The notes under the pieces are model-generated. The model ran no database searches. It was given only the letters and a program-made list of their open reading frames with translations, and was not told where the DNA came from. This document shows positions 42,304 through 51,944 of a stretch of DNA of 64,000 nucleotides, in pieces (position 1 is the stretch's first letter; each line of letters opens with the position of its first letter). Made by a program: the position numbers and the translations under genes. The stretch is from Methylorubrum suomiense (GTDB taxonomy: Bacteria; Pseudomonadota; Alphaproteobacteria; Rhizobiales; Beijerinckiaceae): contig NZ_BPRE01000001.1 in NCBI RefSeq assembly GCF_022179765.1, forward strand, positions 1-64,000, written 5' to 3'.

Positions 42304-42797
42304 GCGTCGGGATCGCCGCGGTGATAGGGATGGCCCGCCAGGATGGTGAGGGTCCGATAGGCTTGCTCCAGCACGAGCACGCGCACCAGTCCGTGGGGCA
42401 GTGTCGCCGCTCCGAAGGCGAGAATATGGTCGGACCGGGCCCGCACGCGCTCGTGCAGCCCGTCCGCCCCGCCGATCACGAAGGCGAGAGCGGGTCGACC
42501 CGCATCGCGCCACGCGCCGATCCGGGCGGCGATCCGCTCGCTCGGCCAGTCGGAGCGTCCGCGCTCGTCGCAGGCGATCAGCGCGGCGTCCCCCGGCACC
42601 AGGGCGAGGATCGCATCGGCTTCCTCGGCCACCCGGTCGGCGGCGCGGCGGGCACGGGATTCTGGGATCTCGGTCAGATCGCAGGCCGTGACGCCGAGCC
42701 CCCGGCCGAGCGCGGCGGCGCGCTCCCGGTAACGAGCGGTGAGATCCCGCTCCGGCCCGTTCTTCAGACGACCGACGGCGACGACGAGGAGGCGCAA
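42300..42797 (-). CDS. rlmH: 23S rRNA (pseudouridine-1915-N3)-methyltransferase
   Basis: SPOUT methyltransferase of 165 residues acting on helix 69 of 23S rRNA. The knot motifs are present: FVIGGADGLHERV and ATLPHGLVRVLVLEQAYRTL, ending GHPYHRG. I chose a TTG start at 42797, which gives the family N-terminus LRLLVVAVGRLKNGPERDL; a GTG at 42866 would add 23 residues without family similarity. First gene of the coupled rlmH-envC-ctpA run. Confidence 0.92.
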   Translation of the reverse strand: MRLLVVAVGRLKNGPERDLTARYRERAAALGRGLGVTACDLTEIPESRARRAADRVAEEADAILALVPGDAALIACDERGRSDWPSERIAARIGAWRDAGRPALAFVIGGADGLHERVRARSDHILAFGAATLPHGLVRVLVLEQAYRTLTILAGHPYHRGDPDA

Positions 42798-42927
42798 GGG
42801 AGGGGGCCGTCCGAGGAGCCACGAGAGACTTCGCGAAGGAACTCGCGACGAGCGGGCCGATAGCACGATCCGTAGCCGGCGTCCCGCACCTGCGAACCCC
42901 CCCCGATAACGTCCCCGCCGTCGCGGT

Positions 42928-43809
42928 TCAGCCAGCCAGGGCCTTTTCGATGCTCGCGGCGAACGGCGTGGTCGGCCGTCCGATCAACCGGGAGAGGGCA
43001 TGGCCATCATCGAAGAGGGCGCCCTCGGCGGCGGCGGCGTCCGAACCAGCGATGAGGGCGGCGAGCGGCGCGGGCAGGCCCGCCCCGAGCAGAATGTCGC
43101 GATACGCCGCCTCCGGCAGGTCGCGATAGGCAATGGGGCGTCCGGAGGCCCGGGCGATTTCGGCGGCGAAATCGGCCAGGGTGAAGGCTTCGTCGCCCGC
43201 CAATTCGTAGATCTCTGCCGTCCCCTGGCCCGCATCGGTCAGCACGACGGCCGCAGCCTCGGCGTAATCCGCGCGGGCGGCGGCGGCGATCCGACCCGTG
43301 CCCGCACTGCCGATGAGGGCCTGATGGGTCAGGGCACTCGGGATCGAGGCCGTGTAATTCTCGCTGTACCAGCCGTTGCGCAGCAGAACGTGCGGGAGAC
43401 CGGATTCCCGCAGGATTCGCTCCGTCTGCCGGTGCTCCTCGGCCGGAGCAAGGGACGACCTGTCGGCCCGCAGGACGCTCGTATAGGCAAGCATACCGAT
43501 GCCCGCCCCGCGCGCCGCTTCGATGGCGTTGCCGTGCTGTTGCACCCGCTGCCCGATCTCGTTCGAGGAGATCAGCAGGAGGCGGTCGATTCCCTCGAAC
43601 GCCGCCGCGAGCGTGTCCGGCCGGTCGTAATCGGCGAGGCGGACGGCGACGCCGCGGGCGCGAAACTGGGCGGCCGCCTCGGAATCGAGGTTTCGCAGGC
43701 CGGCGATCACGCGATCGGGCGCGATCCGCTCCAGCAGCGCCGTTACGGTCCGGCGGCCGAGCTGACCGCCGGCGGCGGTGACGAACACGGTGGGGGACGT
43801 GGATGACAT
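42928..43809 (-). CDS. NmrA-like NAD(P)-dependent oxidoreductase (QorB/YtfG-type)
   Basis: 293-residue atypical short-chain dehydrogenase. The NADP loop is TAAGGQLGRRTV; RNGWYSENY and IYELAGDEAFTLADFAAEIA are family landmarks. YtfG-type members reduce quinones. It is transcribed divergently from an HxlR regulator with two cysteines, the same pairing as qorA/qorR-type redox loci, so it is probably repressed until electrophile or oxidant stress. Confidence 0.87.
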   Translation of the reverse strand: MSSTSPTVFVTAAGGQLGRRTVTALLERIAPDRVIAGLRNLDSEAAAQFRARGVAVRLADYDRPDTLAAAFEGIDRLLLISSNEIGQRVQQHGNAIEAARGAGIGMLAYTSVLRADRSSLAPAEEHRQTERILRESGLPHVLLRNGWYSENYTASIPSALTHQALIGSAGTGRIAAAARADYAEAAAVVLTDAGQGTAEIYELAGDEAFTLADFAAEIARASGRPIAYRDLPEAAYRDILLGAGLPAPLAALIAGSDAAAAEGALFDDGHALSRLIGRPTTPFAASIEKALAG

Positions 43810-43820
43810 GGATGTACTCC

Positions 43821-43855
43821 GGTCTCTTAGGAGAACAAGGTTCTTATTTGAGACC
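43821..43855. promoter_or_regulatory. Imperfect inverted repeat in the NmrA/HxlR divergent promoter
   Basis: GGTCTCTTAGGAGAAC (43821-43836) and GTTCTTATTTGAGACC (43840-43855) are complementary at 12 of 16 positions. It sits just upstream of the NmrA-like gene, a natural site for the HxlR protein to control both genes. Confidence 0.55.
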
Positions 43856-43913
43856 GGGAAACACCGTAAGGAGGCACCTTTCGGGGACAAGGTAACCTCG
43901 GGGGAACCGATTG

Positions 43914-44336
43914 ATGAGCGATCACAGCGCCACCGCCGGGGCCGCGCTGGCGGCGCAGTTCGCCACGTGGCAGATGCATGCTTGCGGCGCCGAGGGGTGT
44001 CCGGTTCGAGATGTCCTCGACCATCTGGGCGACAAGTGGACGACCCTGGTTCTGATCGCGTTGGCTTGTGGGCCGCAGCGCTTCAACGGCCTTGCCCGAG
44101 CCGTCCCGGACATCTCGAAGCGGATGTTGACGCAGACCCTGCGCAATCTGGAGCGCGACGGTTTCATCACGCGCCACGTCTTCCCGACCAAGCCGCCGAG
44201 CGTGGAGTACCGGCTTTCCGAATTGGGACGGTCGCTGCTGGTGCCGGTGGCGGCCCTGGTCGCTTGGGCCGAGCAGGCGCATCCCGCGATCCGCGAGGCA
44301 CGGGTCCGCTACGACGCGCTCCCCTCGGCGGTTTAG
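43914..44336 (+). CDS. HxlR-family transcriptional regulator, probably redox-sensing
   Basis: 140 residues with the winged-helix HxlR fold: [39 protein letters not shown], then the wing [15 protein letters not shown]. Cys24 and Cys29 ([10 protein letters not shown]) lie where HypR/QorR-type members carry sensing cysteines. ATG 43914 is used over a TTG just before it. Divergent from its likely target. Confidence 0.9.
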   Translation: MSDHSATAGAALAAQFATWQMHACGAEGCPVRDVLDHLGDKWTTLVLIALACGPQRFNGLARAVPDISKRMLTQTLRNLERDGFITRHVFPTKPPSVEYRLSELGRSLLVPVAALVAWAEQAHPAIREARVRYDALPSAV

Positions 44337-44404
44337 CCTTCACCCCTCACGGCCAGGATCGCGCCGCGCCTTGCGGCCGAGAGAAATGGGTATATACCCG
44401 CTTC

Positions 44405-44830
44405 ATGGCTGCCGACTCGCCCTGCCTGTGCGCGAACCTGCGCCGCGTCACCCGCGCGGTCACCGCCGCCTACGACGCGGCCCTGCAGCCGGCCTCGCTG
44501 CGAATCACCCAATTCTCGATCCTGCGCATCCTCGAACGGCTCGGGCCGGTGGGCGTGACGCGCCTCGCGGCGGAAGCGGCCCTCGACCGCTCGACCATGG
44601 GCCGCAACCTCGATCCGCTGGAGCGACGGGGCCTCGTGCGGCTGACCGTCAACGCCGCCGACCAGCGCGAGCGCGTCGCCGCCCTGACCGAGGCGGGCCG
44701 CGCAGCCCTCGCCGCCGCCTTGCCCCTGTGGCGGGCGGCGCAGGCGCGCGTCGAGACCGCCTTTCCACCCGCGGCCGTCGCCGACCTCGCCAGCCGGCTC
44801 GCCCGCCTCGATTCCGCGCAAACCGACTGA
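44405..44830 (+). CDS. MarR-family transcriptional regulator
   Basis: 141 residues. HTH and wing: QFSILRILERLGPVGVTRLA, DRSTMGRNLDPLERRGLV, DQRERVAALTEAG. Two cysteines near the N-terminus (SPCLCANLRR) recall peroxide- or electrophile-responsive MarR members. Starts an apparent operon with a tautomerase (13 bases downstream) and an MFS transporter, which it probably controls. Confidence 0.9.
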   Translation: MAADSPCLCANLRRVTRAVTAAYDAALQPASLRITQFSILRILERLGPVGVTRLAAEAALDRSTMGRNLDPLERRGLVRLTVNAADQRERVAALTEAGRAALAAALPLWRAAQARVETAFPPAAVADLASRLARLDSAQTD

Positions 44831-44843
44831 CCGGAGCCCCGCC

Positions 44844-45224
44844 ATGCCGCTCGTTCGCATCGACCTGCCCCAGGGCAAGAGCCCGGAATACCGGCACAGT
44901 GTCGGCGACGTGGTCTACGAGGCCATGCGCACGACGCTGAACGTGCCGGAGAACGACCGCTTCCAGGTCATCACCGAGCATGCGCCGGGCGGCCTCGTCA
45001 TCGACCCGACCTATCTCGGGATCGCGCGCAGCGGCGACGCCCTGATGATCCAGGTGACCCTCAATGCCGGGCGCAGCGTCGAGCTGAAGAAGGCCTTCTA
45101 CAAGGCCGTGGCCGACGGTCTGCACGAACGCGTGGGCCTGCGCCGGGAAGACGTGCTCATCCAGCTCGTCGAGGTGCCGAAGGAGAACTGGTCCTTCGGC
45201 AACGGCGAGGCGCAATACGCCTGA
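44844..45224 (+). CDS. Tautomerase-superfamily protein (4-oxalocrotonate tautomerase-like)
   Basis: 126 residues beginning MPLVRIDLPQGKSPEYR; the Pro that becomes residue 1 after Met removal is the catalytic base. The length is that of fused MSAD/cis-CaaD-like members rather than the 62-residue type. Conserved VLIQLVEVPKENWSFGNG near the end. Substrate not known; it lies between the MarR regulator and an MFS transporter. Confidence 0.86.
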   Translation: MPLVRIDLPQGKSPEYRHSVGDVVYEAMRTTLNVPENDRFQVITEHAPGGLVIDPTYLGIARSGDALMIQVTLNAGRSVELKKAFYKAVADGLHERVGLRREDVLIQLVEVPKENWSFGNGEAQYA

Positions 45225-45256
45225 CCGCCCTCCTTCCGGACCATCGGACCGAGCCC

Positions 45257-46534
45257 ATGCCGCCCTCCCCATCTTCGGCACCCGCGCGCCTGCATTACGG
45301 TTGGATCGTCGCGGGCGTGACCTTCCTCGTCCTCTTGGTCGGCGCGGGGGTGCGGGCGACGCCGGGCGTGCTGATCGTGCCGTGGGAGCGGGAATTCGGC
45401 TGGAGCACGGCGACGATCAGCGGGGGCATCGCCCTCAACATCTTCCTCTACGGAATGATCGGGCCCTTTGCGGTGGCGATCATCGAGCGGTTCGGCCTGC
45501 GCCGCGCGGTCTGCACGACGCTGGTCGTGCTGGCGGCCGGCACCGCCGCGACCGTGTTCATGCAGCAGGTCTGGCAGATGGTGCTGCTGTGGGGCCTCGT
45601 GGTGGGGGCGGGCACCGGCATGGTGGCGAACGTGCTCGGCGCCACGGTCGCGTCGCGCTGGTTCGGGCGCCATCGCGGCCTCGTGGTCGGATTGCTGACC
45701 GCGAGTGCCGCCACCGGCCAGCTCGTCTTCCTACCCGTTCTCGCCCACCTCTCCGTCGATCAGGGTTGGCGGGTGGCGGCGCTCACGGTCGCGCTCGCCG
45801 CGCTCGCCCTGGTGCCTCTGGTCGCGTGGCTGATGCGCGACCGCCCGGCCGATCTCGGCCTGGCCCGCTTCGGCGAGACCGCGATCCAGCCTGCACCGCG
45901 GGGTGGGATCAATCCGGCCCGGCGCGCGCTGCAGGGTCTCGCCACGGGGCTGCGCTCACGGGACTTCTGGCTCCTGTCGGGCACCTTCTTCATCTGCGGC
46001 GCCTCGACCAACGGCCTCATCGGCACCCACCTGATCCCGGCCTGCAACGACCATGGCATCCCGGCGGTGACGGCGGCCAGCGTGTTGGCGCTGATGGGCC
46101 TGTGCGACCTCGTCGGCACCACCGCCTCAGGTTGGCTGACCGATCGATACGACCCGCGCCGGCTGCTGGCTTGGTATTACGGCCTGCGCGGCCTCTCGCT
46201 GATGTTCCTGCCCTATTCCTTCGATCTGAGCGTCTACGGCCTGTCCCTGTTCGCCGTGTTCTACGGCCTCGACTGGATCGCCACCGTGCCGCCGACCGTG
46301 AGCTTGGCGGGCAAGGTCTTCGGAGAGGAGAACGCCGCGCTGATGTTCGGCTGGATCGCCGCCGCCCACCAAGTCGGCGCGGCGAGCGCTGCCTGGGCCG
46401 CGGGCGCGGTCCGCACCGGCACCGGCGACTATTTCTCCGCCTTCGTCTCGGCGGGGCTCCTCTGCCTCGCTGCCGCGATGATGGCCCTGTTCATCGGAAC
46501 GCGGCCGCGGGTGGCGGTTCCGGCGGCCGCCTGA
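45257..46534 (+). CDS. MFS transporter (OFA/monocarboxylate-type)
   Basis: 425 residues with 12 predicted membrane segments. Loop motif WFGRHRGLVVGLLTASAATG and the second-half GWLTDRYDPRRLL are family features of OFA/MCT-like permeases. Third gene of the MarR-tautomerase operon, 32 bases after the tautomerase. It may import an organic acid or export a toxic aromatic. Confidence 0.85.
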   Translation: MPPSPSSAPARLHYGWIVAGVTFLVLLVGAGVRATPGVLIVPWEREFGWSTATISGGIALNIFLYGMIGPFAVAIIERFGLRRAVCTTLVVLAAGTAATVFMQQVWQMVLLWGLVVGAGTGMVANVLGATVASRWFGRHRGLVVGLLTASAATGQLVFLPVLAHLSVDQGWRVAALTVALAALALVPLVAWLMRDRPADLGLARFGETAIQPAPRGGINPARRALQGLATGLRSRDFWLLSGTFFICGASTNGLIGTHLIPACNDHGIPAVTAASVLALMGLCDLVGTTASGWLTDRYDPRRLLAWYYGLRGLSLMFLPYSFDLSVYGLSLFAVFYGLDWIATVPPTVSLAGKVFGEENAALMFGWIAAAHQVGAASAAWAAGAVRTGTGDYFSAFVSAGLLCLAAAMMALFIGTRPRVAVPAAA

Positions 46535-46657
46535 CATCGACGGCGCGCGAGACGCTCCCCGCTTCCGCCTCCTTCGAGGCCCCACGCTTGGGGCAAGGGG
46601 CATCTCCGAATGGGGGCGCGCTTTTGAGAAGCGGCCCGAAGGGGCGTTCGAACCGCC

Positions 46658-47533
46658 CTATCCGACCCCGTTCGCCTTGAACCACGCCTGCGCCTTGGCC
46701 CAGGCCTCGGTCGCGGCGTCCTCGCGGTAGGTCGGTCGGTAATCGGCGTGGAAGCCGTGCGGGACGTCGGGGAACACCTCGATGCGCGAGGGGCTGCCCG
46801 CCGCCTTCAGTTCCGCCTGCATCTGGTCGATGATCGGCATCGGAATGTTGTCGTCCTTGCCCGCGTAGAGGCCGAGCACCGGCGCCTTGAGCGCGCCCGC
46901 CACGTCGACGGGATTGCGCGGCTTCAATTCCGAGGGCGGCGAGGCCGCGCCGCCGAGGATGCCGTAGAAGGCGGCGCCCGCCTTGGGCCTGTCGGTGTGC
47001 GCGGCGTAGAGCCAGACGATGCGGCCGCCCCAGCAGAAGCCGGTAATGCCGAGCCGCGCCACGTCCGCCGCGCCGCTCGCCGCGGCGAAGGCGGTGGTGG
47101 CGTCGAGATCGCTCATCACCTGGGCGTCCGGAACCTTCGGCACGATCTGTGTGCGGATCGTCGGGATGTCGGCCTTGGTGGCGTCGCCCTGGCGGGCGAA
47201 CAGGTCGGGGGCGATGGCGTAGTAGCCGAGCTTGGCGAAGCGCCGGCACACGTCCTTGATGTATTCGTGGACGCCGAAGATTTCCTGGATCACGAGCATG
47301 ACCGGGAACGGCCCGCCCGAGGCGGGCATCGCCCGATAGGCCGGGATCTCGACGCCGAGCGAGGGCACCTTCACCTCGCCCGCGGTCAGGCCATCGGTCG
47401 GCGTCGTCACCGTCGCGGCCGAGACCGGCTGCACCGCGAGCGCGAAGCCCGCGCCCAAACTCGTCTTGAGGAAGGTGCGGCGACCGGGCTCGGCGGCCTC
47501 GCTCGCGCGATCGTGTCGGGTTTCGTCCTGCAT
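46658..47533 (-). CDS. Exported dienelactone hydrolase-family protein
   Basis: 291-residue alpha/beta hydrolase. The N-terminal RRTFLKTSLGAGFALA is a twin-arginine signal. The triad is Cys in GFCWGGR, Asp in AGKDDN and His in PHGFHADYR. True dienelactone hydrolases are cytoplasmic; the exported form is common in proteobacteria and its substrate is unknown. It converges with the MFS gene at 45257. Confidence 0.87.
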   Translation of the reverse strand: MQDETRHDRASEAAEPGRRTFLKTSLGAGFALAVQPVSAATVTTPTDGLTAGEVKVPSLGVEIPAYRAMPASGGPFPVMLVIQEIFGVHEYIKDVCRRFAKLGYYAIAPDLFARQGDATKADIPTIRTQIVPKVPDAQVMSDLDATTAFAAASGAADVARLGITGFCWGGRIVWLYAAHTDRPKAGAAFYGILGGAASPPSELKPRNPVDVAGALKAPVLGLYAGKDDNIPMPIIDQMQAELKAAGSPSRIEVFPDVPHGFHADYRPTYREDAATEAWAKAQAWFKANGVG

Positions 47534-47676
47534 GGCGCCTGTCCCGCATCGCCGCCCGGTCGCGGAACGGCCGGCCCGTTCTACCTGCGGGGCCGGGCTG
47601 CGGGAACAGGCGCGGGGCCGTCCCGCTTGAAGCCCCGGCCGCCTATGCCTCGGCATCAGCGAGATCAGGGACCGGA

Positions 47677-48987
47677 ATGAACGTCCACGACACCGCAACC
47701 CCGGCGGAGACGACGCCCCCTCGCCTGGACCGCAAGGCGGTCGGCGCCGTGGTGCTGGGCAACGCCCTCGAATTCTACGATTTCACGATCTACGCCTTCT
47801 TCGCCAAGGCGATCGGCGACGCGTTCTTTCCCGGGGGCAGCGCCACGGACAGCCTGCTCGCCTCGCTCGCCCTGTTCGGCATCGGCTACGTCATGCGCCC
47901 GGTGGGCGGCGTGCTGATCGGCGCCTTCGCCGACCGGGCGGGCCGCAAGCCGGCCATGCTGCTCACCATCGGCCTCATGGCGGTCGGCATGCTGATGCTG
48001 GCCGCCTGTCCCGGCACGGCGGTGCTCGGCGGCTGGGCGCAGGTGATCGTCATCGCCGGGCGCCTGATCCAGGGGCTGGCCCTGGGCGGCGAGGTGGGGC
48101 CCTCGACCGCCTATCTGGTCGAGGCCGCCCCGCCGGAAAGCCGCGGCTTCGTGGCGAGTTGGCAGATCGCGAGCCAGGGCTGCGCCGCCCTGTTCGCGGG
48201 CGTCTTCGCCACCGGCCTCACCCTCGTCCTGGGCGATGCCGCGATGGCGGATTGGGGCTGGCGGGTGATGTTCGGCCTCGGCCTCCTCGTGGTGCCGGTC
48301 GGTCTGGTGATCCGTAGCCACCTGCCCGAGACGGCGGGGGCGGATCACGATCCGAATGCCGCCGCCTCGACCGGCGCGGTGGTGATGCGGCTCCTGCGCG
48401 AGCACGGGCGGCTGCTGGGGCTCACCTTCCTGGTGATCGCCGCCTCGACGGTCTCGAACGCCATCGGTACCAACATGCCGGTCTATGCCGGTGCGACCCT
48501 CGGCCTCTCCGAGACGGCCGCCAACGCCGTGCCGATCGCGCTCGGCCTCGCCTCGGTCGCCTTCCCCCTGCTCGGCGGCTGGCTCGCCGACCGCTACGGA
48601 CGGCGACCGGTGCTGATCTGGCCCCGCGCCCTGATCCTGCTCCTCGCCGTGCCGGCATTCTGGTGGCTGTTGCGCGAGCCGGGGGCGCCCGCCGTCTACG
48701 CCGTCACCTTCCTGCTCTCGGCGCTTTCCTCGATCAATGCGGCGGCGATCATTGTGGCGATTCCCGAATCGCTCCCCCGCGCCGTGCGTTCGGCCGGCCT
48801 GTCGATCGTCTACGCGGTATCGGTCTCGCTGTTCGGGGGGAGCACGAACTATCTCGTCAACTGGCTGATCGCGACGACCGGCGACCGGATGATGCCGGCC
48901 TATTACCTGGCCGCCTTCAGCCTCGTCGGCACGGTGGCGGCCCTGCTGCTGCCGGAGACGCGGGGGCGCGACTTGAAGAGGGGCTAA
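47677..48987 (+). CDS. MFS transporter, metabolite:H+ symporter (MHS) type
   Basis: 436 residues, 12 membrane segments. GNALEFYDFTIYAFFAKAIG and GYVMRPVGGVLIGAFADRAG are hallmarks of citrate/tricarballylate/shikimate symporters. Divergent from the dienelactone hydrolase gene (143 bases apart). Likely imports a carboxylate. Confidence 0.88.
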   Translation: MNVHDTATPAETTPPRLDRKAVGAVVLGNALEFYDFTIYAFFAKAIGDAFFPGGSATDSLLASLALFGIGYVMRPVGGVLIGAFADRAGRKPAMLLTIGLMAVGMLMLAACPGTAVLGGWAQVIVIAGRLIQGLALGGEVGPSTAYLVEAAPPESRGFVASWQIASQGCAALFAGVFATGLTLVLGDAAMADWGWRVMFGLGLLVVPVGLVIRSHLPETAGADHDPNAAASTGAVVMRLLREHGRLLGLTFLVIAASTVSNAIGTNMPVYAGATLGLSETAANAVPIALGLASVAFPLLGGWLADRYGRRPVLIWPRALILLLAVPAFWWLLREPGAPAVYAVTFLLSALSSINAAAIIVAIPESLPRAVRSAGLSIVYAVSVSLFGGSTNYLVNWLIATTGDRMMPAYYLAAFSLVGTVAALLLPETRGRDLKRG

Positions 48988-49044
48988 GGAGCTGCCGGCT
49001 CCTCCCGCCCACCCGATTCCCCCATCCCGACATGCCGCGTGAGC

Positions 49045-49116
49045 GGGTTCCAGACGTCTCGGCGATCCCTGGAGACCTCCTTCGAGGCCCGCCAAGGCGG
49101 GCGCCTCAGGATGAGG
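49045..49116. repeat. Dispersed intergenic repeat, copy C (left arm lost or degenerate)
   Basis: The core CCAGACGTCTCGGCGATCCC and the right arm ending CCTCAGGATGAGG (49104-49116) match copies A and B, but the left half is missing or changed. It lies between the MHS transporter gene and the DsbA-like gene. Confidence 0.7.
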
Positions 49117-49140
49117 AGGATCGATGGGAGACGCCGATGA

Positions 49141-49767
49141 TTACCGCAGCCCCGCGGGCCGGTCGCCCGCGGCCCAGGCCAGCGCCTGTTCCAGTCGATC
49201 GTTGCCCCAGAACAGCTCGCCATCCTCGGCCAGGAAGCTCGGCGCGCCGTAGATGCCGCGGGAGCGGGCCTCCTCGCCCGCGACCTTGAGGCGGCCCTTG
49301 TTCGCCTCCGATGAGGCGGCCCGGAGGATCGCCGTCCCGTCGAGCCCGATGCGGTCGAGGACTTTGGCCACCGCCGCCGGCTCGGCGATCGACTCGCCTC
49401 GGGCGTAGCAGGCCTCGAACACCGCCTTCGAGAAGGGCACCAGCCAATCGTGATCGGCACCGTAGATCGCCGCACGGGTCGCCGAGAGCGAATTCTGCGG
49501 AAACGGGTTGGGGCGCGTGACCGGCGGTAGGCCGAACCGGGCCGCCTCGCGGTCGACGTCGCGCCACATGTTGCGGCCCTTGGCCGGGTAGAGGTTGAAC
49601 GGCGAGTTGGTCCACCCCTGCGACGCGAAGATCGGCCCGAGCAGGAACGGCCGCCAGCGGATCGCGACGCCCGCGGATTCCGCCAGCGCGTCGATCCGCA
49701 TGGCCGCAAGGTAGGAATAGGTCGAGGCGAACTCGTACCAGAACTCCAGGGTCGGCCGCCGCGTCAT
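49141..49767 (-). CDS. DsbA-family 2-hydroxychromene-2-carboxylate isomerase
   Basis: 208-residue kappa-class glutathione-transferase-like protein. The active-site serine region is [12 protein letters not shown]; no CxxC is present, so it is not a disulfide oxidase. The C-terminal [20 protein letters not shown] is typical. Such enzymes act in naphthalene-type aromatic breakdown, but no other such genes are here, so the real substrate is open. Divergent from argG. Confidence 0.88.
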   Translation of the reverse strand: MTRRPTLEFWYEFASTYSYLAAMRIDALAESAGVAIRWRPFLLGPIFASQGWTNSPFNLYPAKGRNMWRDVDREAARFGLPPVTRPNPFPQNSLSATRAAIYGADHDWLVPFSKAVFEACYARGESIAEPAAVAKVLDRIGLDGTAILRAASSEANKGRLKVAGEEARSRGIYGAPSFLAEDGELFWGNDRLEQALAWAAGDRPAGLR

Positions 49768-49990
49768 TCAGCGTGTCTCCTACCGGATGTCCGCATCGTC
49801 GTTCCGGGATCGCCCATCCGCAAGGCGCGATCGCGCAACCACGACACCAAAAGATGCGGCGTCGCTGCGCAAGGCGGGCCGCAGCCGGACAACCGGGCAG
49901 CGCTCGCGCGGTTGCGCGGCGATCCGGCCTGCTGTTAAGCCGCAGATCAGCCTGGCCCACGCGCCAGATCCCTCTCCAGAGCCACCGCCC

Positions 49991-51232
49991 ATGTCCGACG
50001 CCAGCCCGAACAAAGCCGTCAGGAAGGTCGTGCTCGCCTATTCGGGCGGCCTCGATACCTCCATCATTCTCAAGTGGTTGCAGACGACCTACGGCTGCGA
50101 GGTCGTGACCTTCACGGCCGATCTCGGCCAGGGTGAGGAGCTGGAGCCCGCGCGGCGCAAGGCCGAGCTCCTGGGCATCAAGCCGGAAAACATTTTTATC
50201 GAGGACCTGCGCGAGGAATTCGTCCGCGACTACGTCTTCCCGATGTTCCGGGCCAACGCCGTCTACGAGGGCGTCTACCTGCTCGGAACCTCGATCGCCC
50301 GCCCCCTCATCGCCAAGAAGCAGATCGAGATCGCCGAGCGCGTGGGGGCGGACGCGGTCTGTCACGGCGCCACCGGCAAGGGCAACGATCAGGTCCGGTT
50401 CGAACTCGGCTACTACGCGCTGAAGCCCGACGTGACGGTGATCGCCCCCTGGCGCGAGTGGGACCTGCGCTCGCGCGAGCAGCTCATCGCCTTCGCCGAG
50501 CAGCATCAGATCCCGATCGCCAAGGACAAGCGCGGCGAGAGCCCGTTCTCGGTCGATGCCAATCTCCTGCACGCCTCGTCCGAGGGCAAGGTGCTGGAGG
50601 ATCCGGCCGTGGAAGTGCCGGACTACGTCTATTCCCGCACCCTCTCGCCGGAGGAGGCGCCGGATCAGCCCACCGTCATCTCTATCGGTTTCGAGCGCGG
50701 TGACGCCGTCTCCATCGACGGAGAGGCCCTGTCGCCCGCGAGCCTGCTCGCCAAGCTCAACGAGCTGGGACGGGCCAACGGCATCGGCCGCTTGGATCTC
50801 GTCGAGAACCGATTTGTCGGCATGAAGAGCCGGGGCATGTACGAGACGCCCGGCGGCACCATCCTGCTGCCGGCCCACCGTGCCATCGAGTCGATCACGC
50901 TGGATCGCGGCGCGGCCCATCTCAAGGATCAGCTGATGCCGCAATACGCGGAGCTGATCTATAACGGCTTCTGGTTCTCGCCGGAGCGCGAGATGCTCCA
51001 GGCGCTGATCGACAAGAGCCAGGAGAAGGTTACCGGCACGGTGCGCTTGAAGCTCTACAAGGGCGGCGTCCACGTGATCGGCCGGACAAGCCCGCACTCG
51101 CTCTACGACCAGGATCTCGTCACCTTCGAGGAAGGCGCCGTGGCCTACGATCACCGCGACGCGGCGGGCTTCATCAAGCTCAACGCCCTGCGGCTGCGCA
51201 CCCTGGCGCAGCGCAAGAAGCGCGAGGGCTGA
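49991..51232 (+). CDS. argG: Argininosuccinate synthase
   Basis: Joins citrulline and aspartate with ATP in arginine synthesis. 413 residues from ATG 49991. The P-loop AYSGGLDTS and [14 protein letters not shown] are the ATP and substrate sites. The 68-residue upstream extension of the open frame was rejected as it lacks family similarity. Followed by a terminator. Confidence 0.97.
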   Translation: MSDASPNKAVRKVVLAYSGGLDTSIILKWLQTTYGCEVVTFTADLGQGEELEPARRKAELLGIKPENIFIEDLREEFVRDYVFPMFRANAVYEGVYLLGTSIARPLIAKKQIEIAERVGADAVCHGATGKGNDQVRFELGYYALKPDVTVIAPWREWDLRSREQLIAFAEQHQIPIAKDKRGESPFSVDANLLHASSEGKVLEDPAVEVPDYVYSRTLSPEEAPDQPTVISIGFERGDAVSIDGEALSPASLLAKLNELGRANGIGRLDLVENRFVGMKSRGMYETPGGTILLPAHRAIESITLDRGAAHLKDQLMPQYAELIYNGFWFSPEREMLQALIDKSQEKVTGTVRLKLYKGGVHVIGRTSPHSLYDQDLVTFEEGAVAYDHRDAAGFIKLNALRLRTLAQRKKREG

Positions 51233-51281
51233 CGGGCGTCGGCCCGGGGCTGGTCGTCCGCATCCGGCATTCCGCCGCCGT

Positions 51282-51313
51282 TCCGGGCCCGCGAAGCGGG
51301 ACCCGGATTGTTT
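51282..51313 (+). terminator. Terminator-like hairpin of argG
   Basis: TCCGGGCCCGC (51282-51292), GAA loop, GCGGGACCCGGA (51296-51307): an 11-bp stem with one mismatch, followed by TTGTTT. It shares the TTCCGGG core of other intergenic repeats in the window. Confidence 0.6.
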
Positions 51314-51365
51314 CGGGGTCGACGGCGGAGGTGCGGCGTGACGGGGTGCGTCGCAGAACCAGCGT

Positions 51366-51944
51366 TCAGGCTGTCTCCCAGCCCGCCGCGCCCTTCCGAA
51401 AGAAGCCCGGCGCGAGATCGCCGTAGCGCAGAAAAATCTGCATCGCCGGCTGCATCTCGCGGTGCAGCCGCTCGGATTCCGGCTCTACCCCGGCGCCGTA
51501 GGGCTGCGCGGGATCGATGGCGGGCCCATCGGCCTCGATGTCCCACCGGACCTGAAGGCGCGGGATCAGGGCGAGGTGAGCCGGCGTCACCTCGAAGGTG
51601 ATGTGCTCGGGCGTCTCGCCGGTCTCGCCGTCGCGGAACACGTCGGAGACGGCCGTCGAGGACAGCTTCGCTAGGGGATTGTGATACTGGTAGCGCCCGG
51701 GCTTCAGCACGGCGTGCTGCAGGAACACCGCCAGCGCGTCGCCCATCGCCCGGTGCTCTTCCTCGGCCCCCTCGTCGTCCCCGGTGACGTTGAAGATGTC
51801 GTCGTCGCGATCCAAGCTGCCATAGGGCGCGTCCGGATGGATGATCGGCGCGCCCTCGCCGGCCGCGTTCCAGGCAACGACCATGCGCCGGATCAGCGCG
51901 ATGCGCTCCAGCGTCAGCTCGAAGGGGGTCGGGTCGCTCATCAT
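51366..51944 (-). CDS. Unknown protein made of two similar ~75-residue repeats
   Basis: 192 residues from ATG 51944 (an ATG three bases inside is equally possible). Residues 8-87 and 117-187 align: FELTLERIALIRRMVVAWN with FEVTPAHLALIPRLQVRWD, then PDAPYG with PAQPYG, and HRAMGDALAVFLQHAVLKPG with HREMQPAMQIFLRYGDLAPG. No signal peptide or membrane segment; acidic linker DDEGAEEE. I do not recognise the family. The internal duplication suggests a pseudo-dimeric fold. Confidence 0.72.
   Translation of the reverse strand: MMSDPTPFELTLERIALIRRMVVAWNAAGEGAPIIHPDAPYGSLDRDDDIFNVTGDDEGAEEEHRAMGDALAVFLQHAVLKPGRYQYHNPLAKLSSTAVSDVFRDGETGETPEHITFEVTPAHLALIPRLQVRWDIEADGPAIDPAQPYGAGVEPESERLHREMQPAMQIFLRYGDLAPGFFRKGAAGWETA

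Noticed and set aside
49106..51154. 682-residue minus-strand frame over argG
   Set aside because: argG on the plus strand is unambiguous; the antisense product has no domain features.
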